The notes under the pieces were generated by a model. It did no database searches, was not told the DNA's origin, and saw nothing but the letters and a program-made list of their open reading frames with translations. Shown here one piece after another: positions 1 through 8,786 of a DNA stretch of 64,000 nt (the stretch's first letter is position 1; the number at the start of each line of letters is the position of its first letter). The DNA lies in contig NZ_JAGFNU010000001.1 in NCBI RefSeq assembly GCF_018457175.1, forward strand, positions 558,001-622,000, in the 5' to 3' direction. A program made the translations under genes and the position numbers. This DNA is from Pseudohalocynthiibacter aestuariivivens. GTDB lineage: Bacteria > Pseudomonadota > Alphaproteobacteria > Rhodobacterales > Rhodobacteraceae.

Positions 1-102
1 CTGGTACGCAGTTATCGTATTGTCAGCTGCATTGTTCAGTGCCTTTTGAGCAGAAAGCCACCCTGCGAGCGCGTCCTGCATCGCGGGTGACAACAGACTC
101 AT
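1..102 (-). CDS. xerC: Tyrosine recombinase XerC, N-terminal fragment (cut by window edge)
   Basis: Only the first 34 codons lie in the window. The reverse strand begins MSLLSPAMQDAL and continues through a GWLSAQKAL stretch into NTITAY, which matches the start of the N-terminal core-binding (SAM-like) domain of XerC/XerD recombinases that resolve chromosome dimers at dif. The catalytic domain is outside the window. Its ATG overlaps the TGA of the upstream DUF484 gene by four bases (ATGA), so the two are probably translated together; DUF484 next to xerC is a recurring arrangement. A generic phage integrase is less likely given the neighbour. Confidence 0.8.
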   Translation of the reverse strand, partial: MSLLSPAMQDALAGWLSAQKALNNAADNTITAYQ

Positions 103-806
103 GACAACCAGCGGCGCATCGCACGTTCAAACACGCCAGCAAAGAAAGCCAGCAAATCTGTTCCCTGATTGGGTTTGAAGTGATGCGGGTCCTCTGACCC
201 CATAATCAGCATTCCCGGCAAACGTCCTTCACCAAAATCCAGCCGAAGTGCAGCTTCAGACCTGATGTAATCGGTTGCTTCACCATAGATCATGTCGGAA
301 TTAGGTTTTAGCTGGCGTAAAGTAACCTGTCGCTCAGGTTTGCTCCGGCTTGTTCCGAGATAGCCGTCGATAAAACCTGGTTCCGCCACTGTCAAAACGT
401 CACCAAGGCGTTTGACGGCAGGGTCATCGGCGCTTTGCACGGTTTCAAGAACCAGCCTCACGCAATCAACACGCAAAATGTCGGCGACGTCACCGCCAAG
501 ATCGCGCAGGAAATTTTCGAATTCATTCGGGTCAAGCATCCGCAAGATGGCGCGATGTACCTGATTGGTGCCTGCGAGGTTTTCATAAGCTGCCGCGATA
601 ACGGAACGATGTGTATCTTCCAGACGGTCCAGCCGGGATTCCAGCCGTTCCATCGCGATACCTCGCAGATCAACGATATTGCTTCCCAACTGCTTTTCGT
701 TTGCAGCAATAAGGGCGCGCATAACATCCGGGTCTTCAAGAACGACTTCCGGGTCTGCAATTATCTTATCGCGCAGATCAATTTCGGCTATAGCGGTGCT
801 CGTCAT
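99..806 (-). CDS. DUF484 family protein
   Basis: A 235-residue protein recognised as DUF484. The first 85 residues are helical and charged, with a probable coiled coil around 45-75. The rest (about 90-230) fits the GAF-like fold of the family, ending in a stretch around LLAFFAGVFERAMRRWL. The function is not established; the family is cytoplasmic and usually sits beside xerC, as here, where the stop overlaps the xerC start. There is no signal peptide or membrane segment. The ATG at 806 has a purine-rich AGAAGAG just upstream. About 200 bases separate it from the divergent priA, so both promoters should lie there. Confidence 0.85.
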   Translation of the reverse strand: MTSTAIAEIDLRDKIIADPEVVLEDPDVMRALIAANEKQLGSNIVDLRGIAMERLESRLDRLEDTHRSVIAAAYENLAGTNQVHRAILRMLDPNEFENFLRDLGGDVADILRVDCVRLVLETVQSADDPAVKRLGDVLTVAEPGFIDGYLGTSRSKPERQVTLRQLKPNSDMIYGEATDYIRSEAALRLDFGEGRLPGMLIMGSEDPHHFKPNQGTDLLAFFAGVFERAMRRWLS

Positions 807-1009
807 GCCTATCTCTTCTTATCTTTTGCATGATTATACAGCATCATGTTCGGATTTCTCCACCGTTTTTACATCTTTAGGCAAAAAAATGGGGATGTGT
901 CGATTTCGCCTGATCAGGCATAGCTGGTTGACCCCGGCAAAAGGCATGGCCAGAATTGTGATCCATTCTGCTGCGGTCTTTGGACCCGGCCATTGGGAAA
1001 GAGGCTGAC

Positions 1010-3205
1010 GTGGTAGAGCTGTCATTTTTTGACGAGGGCGATTTGGTGGCTGTGCTGACCGCACAGCCTCTGGATCGTTTGCTTGATTACAAGGCCCCGG
1101 AAGGCGGGTGTCAGACCGGCGCGTTTGTCGAGGTTCCGCTTGGTCCGCGCAAGGTTTTGGGCGTTGTTTGGGGCAAAGGGGCCGGCGGGTTCGATCTCAG
1201 CAAGGCGCGTTCTGTTATTCGGGTGCTTGATGTTGCGCCGATGCGCGAAGAAATGCGTGCCTTTCTGGCACGAGCGGCTGATTACACGCTGACACCGATG
1301 CCTGCCATGCTGCGGCTTGCGACACGCGCGCCGGGATTGGGCGACCCGCCCTCTATGCGTAAAATTCTGAGGTTGGGCCAGGGAGAGCCGGATCGTATGA
1401 CGGATGCGCGCCGCCGCGTGATGGAGGTGCTGCGCGAGTACGGCGGATTGGCATTTACGCTTCGGGAACTGTCAGAGATGGCCGGGGTAAGTTCGCCGGT
1501 GATCAAGGGGCTCATCAAACAGGGTGTTGTTGTCGAAGAAGATACACCACGCGATATGCCCTACCCGTCCTTGCAGCCAGAGTTTGACGGAAAAGACCTG
1601 AATGACGATCAGGCAGAGGCTGCAAACCAACTGCGCAACGCTGTCGCCACGGGACATTATGGAACGACGCTTTTGAAAGGTGTGACCGGTTCGGGTAAGA
1701 CAGAAGTCTATCTCGAAGCCGTTGCGGAATGCCTGAAGCAGGGAAGGCAGGCTTTGGTCCTGCTGCCTGAAATTGCGCTGACGGCAGAGTTTCTGGCACG
1801 CGTGGAAGAACGATTTGGCGCACGCCCTGCTGAATGGCACTCGGGTGTCACGATGACCGAACGGCGGCGTTGCTGGCGGATGGTCGGGCAGGGGGCAGCA
1901 CAGCTTGTGGTTGGTGCAAGGTCCTCGCTCTACCTGCCTTTTCGCGATCTGGGTTTGATCGTCGTCGATGAAGAACACGACAGTTCTTACAAACAAGAGG
2001 ATGGTGCGCTTTATTCTGCACGCGATATGTCTGTCTTGCGGGCGACCTGTTGTTCTGCTCAGGTCATTCTGGCTTCGGCCACACCGTCGCTGGAAAGCTG
2101 GGCGAATGCTGAGACCGGAAAATACCAACGCCTTGATTTAACGTCTAGATTTGGCGTTGCGGAAATGCCTGACATGCGCGCGATAGACATGCGGGCTGAG
2201 ACCCTCTCGTCAAACAGGTGGATATCAGGCACTCTGAAAAAAGAAGTATCAGCACGGCTGGAACTCAATGAGCAAGCGTTGTTGTTCATAAACCGCCGGG
2301 GGTACGCACCAACAACGATATGTCGGGCCTGTGGTCATCAGATTGGATGTGATCAGTGCGATGCCAGAATGGTGGAGCATCGGTTTTTGAAACGCCTTGT
2401 GTGCCATCAGTGCGGTGAAACAAAACCAATGCCGGAAAAATGCCCGAACTGCGAAGCTGAAGGCAGGCTTGCCCCTGTCGGCCCGGGTGTTGAACGCCTT
2501 GCTGAAGAGACCGCAGAGGTCTTTCCAGATGCACGGATTGCGGTTTTGTCGTCAGACCTGTTTGGGTCCGCAAGGGCCTTGAAAGAAAAGATCGAGTTGA
2601 TCGCCGAGGGCGGAGCGGACATCATCATTGGCACACAGTTAGTGGCCAAAGGCCATAACTTTCCACATCTTACGTTGGTTGGAGTGATTGATGCTGATCT
2701 TGGCCTGCAAGGATCGGACCTGCGGGCAGCAGAACGAACGTTTCAGCTTATGCGTCAAGTCTCGGGCCGCGCCGGGCGCACGGAAAAACAAGGTGTTGCC
2801 CTGCTTCAAACCTATCAACCTGAGCATCCCGTTATCTGTGCCATTCTGTCAGGCGATGAAGAAGGGTTTTGGAGGGCAGAGGCGCGCGAACGCGAAGCGA
2901 CAGGTGTGCCACCCTATGGACGCTTGGCGGGGATCGTTTTGTCGTCACCCGATGTACAGCAGGTGTTTGATCTGGCGGGAGAGATGGCGCGCCAAGACGC
3001 ACCTCTGCGCGCGATCAATGCGCAGATCTATGGGCCAGCTCCGGCGCCAATTGCCCGTATCCGGGGACGCCACAGGGTGCGTTTGTTGGTCAAATGTGAA
3101 AAAGGCGCACCTTTGCAGAAAGCACTTGCTGCGTGGGTTGCACAGTTCAAATTGCCAAGCGCGATACGCTTATCGATCGATATAGATCCACAAAGCTTTT
3201 ACTGA
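1010..3205 (+). CDS. priA: Primosomal protein N' (replication restart helicase PriA)
   Basis: PriA is a 3'-to-5' superfamily 2 helicase that recognises abandoned forks and reloads the replisome. From the chosen start the protein is 731 residues. It has the N-terminal DNA-binding region, a Walker A motif GVTGSGKTE at about 224-232, a DEEH Walker B box at about 320-323, the ASATPS motif III, and a cysteine cluster (CRAC, CDQC, CHQC, CPNC, roughly 425-480) that binds two zinc ions. I chose GTG 1010 over an in-frame TTG at 980 because GGGAAAGAGG lies 5-6 bases before the GTG and family N-termini begin near FF-EG-LV-VL. Its last seven bases overlap the convergent gene that follows. Confidence 0.95.
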   Translation: MVELSFFDEGDLVAVLTAQPLDRLLDYKAPEGGCQTGAFVEVPLGPRKVLGVVWGKGAGGFDLSKARSVIRVLDVAPMREEMRAFLARAADYTLTPMPAMLRLATRAPGLGDPPSMRKILRLGQGEPDRMTDARRRVMEVLREYGGLAFTLRELSEMAGVSSPVIKGLIKQGVVVEEDTPRDMPYPSLQPEFDGKDLNDDQAEAANQLRNAVATGHYGTTLLKGVTGSGKTEVYLEAVAECLKQGRQALVLLPEIALTAEFLARVEERFGARPAEWHSGVTMTERRRCWRMVGQGAAQLVVGARSSLYLPFRDLGLIVVDEEHDSSYKQEDGALYSARDMSVLRATCCSAQVILASATPSLESWANAETGKYQRLDLTSRFGVAEMPDMRAIDMRAETLSSNRWISGTLKKEVSARLELNEQALLFINRRGYAPTTICRACGHQIGCDQCDARMVEHRFLKRLVCHQCGETKPMPEKCPNCEAEGRLAPVGPGVERLAEETAEVFPDARIAVLSSDLFGSARALKEKIELIAEGGADIIIGTQLVAKGHNFPHLTLVGVIDADLGLQGSDLRAAERTFQLMRQVSGRAGRTEKQGVALLQTYQPEHPVICAILSGDEEGFWRAEAREREATGVPPYGRLAGIVLSSPDVQQVFDLAGEMARQDAPLRAINAQIYGPAPAPIARIRGRHRVRLLVKCEKGAPLQKALAAWVAQFKLPSAIRLSIDIDPQSFY

Positions 3206-4389
3206 GCAAGGCTTTTTGTCGGATGTTGGCAAACCCAGTCCACGGTTTCCGCCCCAACGAGCCGCGCAAACCGATATAGTTCCGCTTCGAGCTTGTCTGC
3301 ACGCGCGCCTGACCATTTCACACCTGACTCTGGCCAGAAACGTGCGACCTTTAGTTTTCCAGCTTTGCGATCCGCCTTGATTTCGGTCCGCCCAACAAAA
3401 CGGTCGCCTTCCAGCAAGGGGTAGACATAGTAACCCCAGATTCGTTTTGAGGCGGGGACGAATATCTCGATCCTGTAGTCAAAGCCGAACAGACGGTAAA
3501 GGCGTGTGCGGTCACGAATAGCAGGGTCAAAAGGATTGAGTATCCGCAAGCGTGTTGTCGGTTGTAGTGCCACTTCAACGCGGCGCTCTATATCGATTGG
3601 CGCAAGCGCAGTGCTCCAGTTTCCATCGGCGGCCTGTAGTTCGACTTGCTTCAGGCCCTCTTTAGACTTTTCAATCCAGCTCTCAACCTCCTGTCGTTCC
3701 GTCGCCTCCCAAAACCTCTGAATCTCAGTGGGTGATCCAAAAGCCAGACGATCAAGTGCTGCACGGCAAAGCCAGTCAATCTGCGCGTCGTCCGGGTGAT
3801 CCTGATTGCGCAAGTCGTGCGGAATGACACGCTCTGACAAATCATAGAACTTTTTAAAGCTTTCCCGATGCGACGTCGAAAGCTTGCCTGCGTACCACAT
3901 GTTATCAAGTGCCAGCTTGTGCGGTGGCCGCGCCCACATTTCTTTCTTACCTGTGATTTTCGTATCAAAAGCATGGGTGGAAAGTGGGCCTTCGGCTTCA
4001 ATGCGCGCAACAATAGCTTCAAGATCGGCCTCACAAAGACCTGTCTTATAGTAAGCGGACCGGTTTACCTTTTCACCCATCCGACGAAACTGCCGTTTCC
4101 ACATTGGGTAGAACTCCATCGGCAGAACAGATGCATCATGTGTAAAATGTTCGAACAATGCGCGTTTTTCCGCGAGCAGCTTGTTCAACATAGGCTCTCG
4201 ATAGTTCTGGTTGCGGCTCCAGAGAATGTGATGATGCGCGCGGGTGACATTGCGGATCGTATCTAGCTGAACGAATCCAAGGTTTTTAATGATCTGCAAA
4301 AGATCAAGTGGGCCTGTTGGTGTCGCCGCAAGCCCTTGAGTGTTAAGCCAAAGTCTTCTTGCATCTCGGTTTTGGATTCGGAATGTCAT
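3199..4389 (-). CDS. Winged-helix DNA glycosylase, YcaQ family
   Basis: A 396-residue member of the YcaQ/AlkZ-like group of winged-helix glycosylases, which in Escherichia coli remove bases from interstrand cross-links and alkylated DNA. The N-terminal winged-helix region is followed by GFVQLDTI, where Q41-L42-D43 is the catalytic Q-x-D signature of the YcaQ branch (AlkZ itself has Q-x-Q). Conserved HH-I-WSR-YR and WARPPHK-ALD blocks follow, and the C-terminal part carries the RLR-LNPFDP motif. It is cytoplasmic with no signal. It is convergent with priA and overlaps its 3' end by seven bases, leaving no room for a classical terminator. The substrate in this organism is inferred only from the family. 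Confidence 0.85.
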   Translation of the reverse strand: MTFRIQNRDARRLWLNTQGLAATPTGPLDLLQIIKNLGFVQLDTIRNVTRAHHHILWSRNQNYREPMLNKLLAEKRALFEHFTHDASVLPMEFYPMWKRQFRRMGEKVNRSAYYKTGLCEADLEAIVARIEAEGPLSTHAFDTKITGKKEMWARPPHKLALDNMWYAGKLSTSHRESFKKFYDLSERVIPHDLRNQDHPDDAQIDWLCRAALDRLAFGSPTEIQRFWEATERQEVESWIEKSKEGLKQVELQAADGNWSTALAPIDIERRVEVALQPTTRLRILNPFDPAIRDRTRLYRLFGFDYRIEIFVPASKRIWGYYVYPLLEGDRFVGRTEIKADRKAGKLKVARFWPESGVKWSGARADKLEAELYRFARLVGAETVDWVCQHPTKSLAQ

Positions 4390-4493
4390 GGCTGAAAACT
4401 ATGGCACAAAACTTGTGGAAGAAAGGCGAAGTTACTTGCCCAAAATCTCAATGCCTCTTTTCCTTGTCTTAAAACAGGCGTAGGGGCAATGGC

Positions 4494-5723
4494 ATGAAAA
4501 ATGTCTCTGTCTCTGATGCGCATACGCTTCCTCTTTGGCGCAGGCCCGTAACGTTGTTGTTCATTCTGTCGGCGGCAATGCCAGTTGCGTTTTCGACTTG
4601 GAGCGCGCTGTTGAATAACTTTGTTATTGAAGTGGCGCGGTTTGACGGAGCGGATATTGGCTTGCTGCACACGGTGCGCGAAATTCCAGGGTTCCTGGCG
4701 GTTGGAGTGATTGCTGTTCTTTTATTCATGCGGGAACAGGTGTTGGGAATTGTTGCTCTGGCGATGCTTGGGTGCGCAACAGCTGTGACAGCGTGGTTTC
4801 CCACGATGGGCGGCATCCTGACGATAACAATGTTAAGTTCGATTGGTTTCCACTACTACGAGACGGTAAATCAATCACTGCAATTGCAGTGGATCGAAAA
4901 GGCGCGTGCGCCCCAGACATTAGGCTGGATCACGGCGGCGGGGTCGGCGGCTACGTTGGTTGCCTATGTCTTGATAGTCATAAGCTGGAAGCAATTCGAT
5001 CTATCTTACAATTTTGTCTATCTTGTTTCGGGTGGCTTCACGGCTTTGATCGCCGTTATCTGTTTCTTTGCGTACCCTCAGTTTGAAGGGCGAACTGTGC
5101 AGCAGCGCAAGATCATTCTGCGTAAACGCTATTGGCTATATTATGCGCTGAATTTCTTTGCCGGTGCCCGGCGGCAGATTTTTGTCGTGTTCGCCGGCTT
5201 CATGATGGTCGAGCGGTTTGGCTTTGCTGTTCACGAAGTAACGGCACTGTTCCTGATCAATCTGGTCGCCAACATGATTTTCGCACCGATGATGGGCAAG
5301 GCCGTTGCATATTGGGGCGAACGTCGTGCTTTGATTTTTGAATACACCGGACTGATAATCGTGTTTCTGGCCTACGGCGGAATTTACATGTTTGGTTGGG
5401 GCGTTCTGGTCGCGGCTACTTTATACATTATCGATCACTTGTTTTTTGCTCTTGCTCTGGCGCTGAAAACCTATTTTCAGAAAATCGCGGATCCGGCCGA
5501 TATTGCACCAACTGCCGCGGTTGCATTTACGATCAACCATATAGCTGCCGTTGGGCTGCCTGTGTTTCTGGGTCTTCTATGGGTTGTCTCGCCAACAGCC
5601 GTTTTTTTGTTGGCTTCTGGTATCGCCTGCGGTTCGCTCTTACTGGCGCTTTTGATTCCGCGCCACCCTGAGCCGGGTTACGAAACAATCTTTAGTCGCG
5701 GCTTGCCTGCACCGGCGGAGTAG
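4494..5723 (+). CDS. MFS transporter
   Basis: A 409-residue integral membrane protein with about twelve predicted hydrophobic segments in two halves, separated by a basic cytoplasmic loop near residues 195-215 (EGRTVQQRK-ILRKRYW). This is a Major Facilitator Superfamily carrier. Features I noticed are GFHYYETVNQSLQLQW in the first half and NHIAAVGLPVFLG near the end. The substrate cannot be told from the sequence. The gene is divergent from ycaQ with a 104-base gap, and prmA follows 63 bases after its stop, so the two could share a transcript. The ATG follows GGGGCAATGGC, a weak ribosome-binding site. Confidence 0.75.
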   Translation: MKNVSVSDAHTLPLWRRPVTLLFILSAAMPVAFSTWSALLNNFVIEVARFDGADIGLLHTVREIPGFLAVGVIAVLLFMREQVLGIVALAMLGCATAVTAWFPTMGGILTITMLSSIGFHYYETVNQSLQLQWIEKARAPQTLGWITAAGSAATLVAYVLIVISWKQFDLSYNFVYLVSGGFTALIAVICFFAYPQFEGRTVQQRKIILRKRYWLYYALNFFAGARRQIFVVFAGFMMVERFGFAVHEVTALFLINLVANMIFAPMMGKAVAYWGERRALIFEYTGLIIVFLAYGGIYMFGWGVLVAATLYIIDHLFFALALALKTYFQKIADPADIAPTAAVAFTINHIAAVGLPVFLGLLWVVSPTAVFLLASGIACGSLLLALLIPRHPEPGYETIFSRGLPAPAE

Positions 5724-5786
5724 AGAGTTCGGTTGACGCGTAGGCATCCCGAAGGTATCCGCGCTGAAAACTCGGAAGGATGTTTG

Positions 5787-6659
5787 ATGCCCACCTATAC
5801 CGCCCTGACAACATTGCTAGGATTTACTGCGGCAGAAGCGCTGGGCGAGGCAATGGAACGGCTTGATCCTGAACCAACGGGTGTCGGCGTAAGCGAGGTC
5901 GAGGACGGCTCCGGCCTTTGGGAAGTTGGCGGATATTTCATCGAAGCACCGGATCAGGCGGGCCTCGCATTGTTGGCGACTGCATTTGATGCAAAACCTT
6001 TTGCGATTTCTGAATTGCCAGAAACTGACTGGGTTGCCCATGTGAAACGCGAACTTGCACCAGTCGAGGCGGGCCGGTTTTTTGTCTATGGGAGCCATGA
6101 CGCGGACAGCGTGCCGGAAGGTTCCGTTGCTTTGTTGATCGAAGCGGCAATGGCGTTTGGAACCGGGCACCACGGCACAACATTGGGGTGCCTTCGGGCG
6201 CTCGACAGGTTGGTGGAGCAGGGGTTCGTAGGAAAAAGCGTAGCTGACATAGGCTGCGGAACAGCAGTATTGGGAATGGCAGCAGCCTCTGTCTGGCCAA
6301 ATCTGGTACTGGTCAGCGACATTGATCAGGTTGCCGTTGACGTCGCCGTTGCGAACGTCAAAGCGAATGGGCTGGAAAATCGTATCGTCTGTTTGGAAGC
6401 CGCTGGATTTGATCATCCAAGCCTGACAAGCGCGGCACCCTTCGATTTTGTCTTTGCGAATATTCTGAAAGCGCCGCTGATTGGTTTAGCGCCGGATATG
6501 GCGGCGTACATAAAACCCGGCGGGTATGCTGTTCTTTCTGGTATTCTTAACGAACAAGCCGATGAAGTGGTTGAGGTTTATACACGAAATAGTTTCAATC
6601 TTGCATCAAAAGAAGAGATTGTTGAATGGACGACTCTTACAATGCTAAGAAATCACTAA
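5787..6659 (+). CDS. prmA: Ribosomal protein L11 methyltransferase
   Basis: PrmA trimethylates several amino groups of ribosomal protein L11 using S-adenosylmethionine. The 290-residue protein has an N-terminal substrate-recognition part, the FGTGHH box at 124-129, the SAM-binding motif DIGCGTAVLG at 154-163, a D-D-VAV-VA acidic loop, and the FANIL active-site motif near 227. The start at 5787 is supported by AAGGA six bases upstream and by the family N-terminus; an upstream in-frame TTG at 5733 has no such support. The protein is cytosolic. The small gene at 6763 follows after about 100 bases. Confidence 0.92.
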   Translation: MPTYTALTTLLGFTAAEALGEAMERLDPEPTGVGVSEVEDGSGLWEVGGYFIEAPDQAGLALLATAFDAKPFAISELPETDWVAHVKRELAPVEAGRFFVYGSHDADSVPEGSVALLIEAAMAFGTGHHGTTLGCLRALDRLVEQGFVGKSVADIGCGTAVLGMAAASVWPNLVLVSDIDQVAVDVAVANVKANGLENRIVCLEAAGFDHPSLTSAAPFDFVFANILKAPLIGLAPDMAAYIKPGGYAVLSGILNEQADEVVEVYTRNSFNLASKEEIVEWTTLTMLRNH

Positions 6660-6762
6660 ATTTTTCAATAAACGCCTTTAAATAGCCCTTATTGCCACAT
6701 TTTCGCCGTATTTCGCCTGATAATTGGATCAATTCGGTGGGGGCCGAATTTCGGAGGCTAAG

Positions 6763-7110
6763 ATGGCGGATTTACATCTGAATAGCTTTGAAGAACGAAA
6801 TCGTCGTATCGTGCGCCGTCATAAGAAGATGGCGAACGGATACGTGACGTCGATAAATCAAGATGGGCTGATCGTTGCCCATCCGCGTCGGCGCGCGCCA
6901 AACCTCCCTTGGAAGGGGTTTGCCTTAACTGTCGTGCTGTTTCTTCTGTTCAAAGGGTTTCTGTATGCAAACCTTGGACCCATCACTTATGGCGAACGGG
7001 TTGATAAGTTGAACCAAGGTACGATTGTTGAACAGGCCGGTGCATTTCTCATGCAGGCAGATAGCGTAACAATTTGGTTCGCGAACGAGATTTCGCGTCT
7101 CGTTTACTGA
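6763..7110 (+). CDS. Small single-pass membrane protein, function unknown
   Basis: A 115-residue protein I cannot assign to a named family. It starts with a basic cytoplasmic segment (ERNRRIVRRHKKMANGYV, about 10-27). A short region reading GLIVAHPRRRAPNLPWKG leads into one hydrophobic helix at about 51-70, and the C-terminal tail of about 45 residues is soluble and probably periplasmic. The topology suggests an inner-membrane anchor or scaffold. The start at 6763 is supported by GGAGG five bases upstream; an in-frame TTG at 6724 is not. It lies between prmA and a perfect inverted repeat at 7201 that could end the transcript. Confidence 0.75.
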   Translation: MADLHLNSFEERNRRIVRRHKKMANGYVTSINQDGLIVAHPRRRAPNLPWKGFALTVVLFLLFKGFLYANLGPITYGERVDKLNQGTIVEQAGAFLMQADSVTIWFANEISRLVY

Positions 7111-7200
7111 TCTTTAGAATTGCGCACAGTGCTTCTTCGCGCAGCTCCTTTTTCCAGGCAGGGTTCCCAAGTCCTAGCCTCAATTTTTAGATTTAACGTC

Positions 7201-7228
7201 TGAGTCAGAAGTATTAACTTCTGACTCA
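7201..7228. repeat. Perfect 12-bp inverted repeat, possible terminator
   Basis: TGAGTCAGAAGT at 7201-7212 is matched exactly by its reverse complement at 7217-7228, with a four-base ATTA loop. It is followed by ATTATTGTTTCTT, a poor but T-biased tail. It lies 90 bases after the stop of the small membrane protein and 83 bases before yihY. It may end the prmA transcript, or be an operator for the next gene; the lack of a clean T-run leaves this open. Confidence 0.5.
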
Positions 7229-7310
7229 ATTATTGTTTCTTGATATCCCCTTCATAATACCGATTGTTGTGAGTAGTCCCAATTGAAGGACAGAAATCGG
7301 TTTAGGTATC

Positions 7311-8174
7311 GTGAATATTAAATCCAAGACAAGATATGATTGGAATCATCTTTCTCGTGCATTGTTCGAAGTTTGGCGTTCAATGGATGAAACCAACCTG
7401 AGCCTTACAGCGGCCGGTGTTGCGTTCTATGGGATGCTTGCGATATTTCCCGGTGTAGCCGCGATAATTGCGTTGTGGGGCTTTTTCGCTGACCCGATCA
7501 TAATAAACACGCAGATGGAACTTTTGGCTGAGATCATTCCAAGCCCGGCGTTTGAACTGCTTGATGGTCAGGTGACGGCGTTGATTGCCGCGAATGACAG
7601 TACGCTTGGTTGGACAACCGCCGTTTCGACCCTCGCGGCGTTTTGGGCGGCCCGTGCTGGTGTTGCAGCTTTGATTCGGGGTTTGAATGTTACATATCGT
7701 GAACGCCAAAGAAGTGGATTGGGTCGCCTGATCGCGGCGGTTCTTGTTACATTTGCTCTTGTCGGAATGGTTATGGTAGCGATGGTCAGTGTTGTTGTAA
7801 CGCCTGTTGTTTTGGCGTTTGTTCCGCTTGGCGGTTGGTCCGAAACAGTGTTGAACGGGACGCGCTGGATTGTGTCACTTCTTGTTGTCGTCTTCGGTTT
7901 AGGGATTGTTTACCGTTTTGGTCCAAATCGTCGGCGGACAGGACTTGCCTTCGCTTCACCCGGTGCTCTTGTTGCTGTTATAGTCTGGGCAATTGCCTCT
8001 GCTGCATTCTCGCTCTATCTGCAAAACTTTTCTGCATATAACCAAGTCTACGGTTCCATTGGTGCGGCGATTGCGCTTCTGATTTGGTTTTACATATCTG
8101 CCTATGTGATCTTGCTTGGAGGGGCCCTAAACTCGGCACTCGAGCTACACGCACCGGAGCGAGAGAAGACGTAG
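7311..8174 (+). CDS. YihY/BrkB family membrane protein
   Basis: A 287-residue YihY (virulence factor BrkB, once called RNase BN) family protein with about six membrane segments. The family signature begins with LSLTAAGVAFYGMLAIFPG (about 30-48), continues with a W-A-A-RAGVAALIRGLN-TY stretch, and ends with the conserved IWFYISAYVILLGGALN block near 250-270. The C-terminal tail is short and charged. The family's role is uncertain; nuclease claims were withdrawn and transport or envelope roles are suggested. The start is a GTG at 7311 with only a weak upstream ribosome site. A bidirectional hairpin follows at 8194. Confidence 0.88.
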   Translation: MNIKSKTRYDWNHLSRALFEVWRSMDETNLSLTAAGVAFYGMLAIFPGVAAIIALWGFFADPIIINTQMELLAEIIPSPAFELLDGQVTALIAANDSTLGWTTAVSTLAAFWAARAGVAALIRGLNVTYRERQRSGLGRLIAAVLVTFALVGMVMVAMVSVVVTPVVLAFVPLGGWSETVLNGTRWIVSLLVVVFGLGIVYRFGPNRRRTGLAFASPGALVAVIVWAIASAAFSLYLQNFSAYNQVYGSIGAAIALLIWFYISAYVILLGGALNSALELHAPEREKT

Positions 8175-8193
8175 AAACTAGCGCACGGAAACG

Positions 8194-8227
8194 AAAAAGG
8201 CCGCGTCTTTGCAGACACGACCTTTTA
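8194..8227 (-). terminator. Hairpin terminator between yihY and the DUF1127 gene
   Basis: AAAAGGCCGCGTCT pairs with AGACACGACCTTTT across a TTGC loop, giving about 14 pairs with two G-U wobbles. Read on the minus strand the stem ends in a run of five T, so it should terminate the DUF1127 transcript. On the plus strand it also ends CCTTTTAA, so it may work both ways. Confidence 0.7.
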
Positions 8228-8248
8228 ATGATCTAGGATTAGTTTTGC

Positions 8249-8461
8249 TTAGAGGGTGTGGCGCGAAACTACATCTTCGATAACGCTGCGTGACAGGCCG
8301 ATATCTTCTAGTTCGCGATCGCTTAGTTTGCTAAGGGAGTTACGTGTCGTACGTTTGTCGTTCCACGTAGCAAAGGCGCTAGTGATTGAATGAGCAAAAT
8401 TGGACAGGCTGCCGAAAGCTTGGCTTCCTGCCAGTACGCGGGTGTTTTCGTAAGCTGCCAT
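8249..8461 (-). CDS. DUF1127 small protein
   Basis: A 70-residue DUF1127 protein. The conserved C-terminal helix reads LSDRELEDIGLSRSVIEDVV (about 46-65), preceded by a segment that includes WNDKRTTRNSL. The family is abundant in alphaproteobacteria; some members affect small-RNA and phosphate or carbon responses, but a biochemical function is not settled. The start at 8461 (MAAYENTRVL) is chosen because AAGGA lies nine bases upstream. Longer in-frame starts give an unrelated basic leader. The gene is monocistronic, bounded by the terminator at 8194 and a 325-base gap before ruvC. Confidence 0.85.
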   Translation of the reverse strand: MAAYENTRVLAGSQAFGSLSNFAHSITSAFATWNDKRTTRNSLSKLSDRELEDIGLSRSVIEDVVSRHTL

Positions 8462-8621
8462 TGTACGAGTCCTTATAAACAAAATAGGCATAACGTGTGT
8501 TCTTCTAATTCGCCAACTAAGCCTCGTTTTTGATGCGAACAAGCAGGAAAATTGCATACCACCTCTGCAATTCTTGCATAGCTTAAATTAGTGGTAATAG
8601 GCTGTTAGATAAAGGAAAAAC

Positions 8622-8723
8622 ATGGTTGGCGAAAACGTCGCTTTTAGAATTCACGATGACGAATTTGGGCCACAAAGGGCAGATTTCCACTATCGTTTAG
8701 CACTAGAGCTTTTTTGCCTTTGA
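8622..8723 (+). CDS. Candidate 33-residue small ORF in the ruvC upstream gap
   Basis: In the 325-base gap (8462-8786) an ATG at 8622 follows AAAGGA with five-base spacing and opens a frame beginning MVGENVAFRIHDDEF and ending LALELFCL. A small hairpin (TTTGCC 8713-8718 with GGCAAA 8728-8733) overlaps its stop codon, which would suit a leader peptide or a short regulatory transcript upstream of ruvC. I do not recognise the peptide, and there is no comparative support. Otherwise I see nothing in the gap beyond the presumed promoters of ruvC and the DUF1127 gene. Confidence 0.25.
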   Translation: MVGENVAFRIHDDEFGPQRADFHYRLALELFCL

Positions 8724-8786
8724 GATTGGCAAATGTTCGCGTTTCGTGCTACTGCGTCAAAAAAGAAACAGGTTTGAGGTGGCAGG

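Noticed and set aside
1472-2128. A 218-codon minus-strand frame inside priA
   Set aside because: It is a shadow of priA with unusual composition and no ribosome site.
4494-5723. Antibiotic efflux role for the MFS protein
   Set aside because: The fold is clear but nothing in the sequence or context indicates drug transport.
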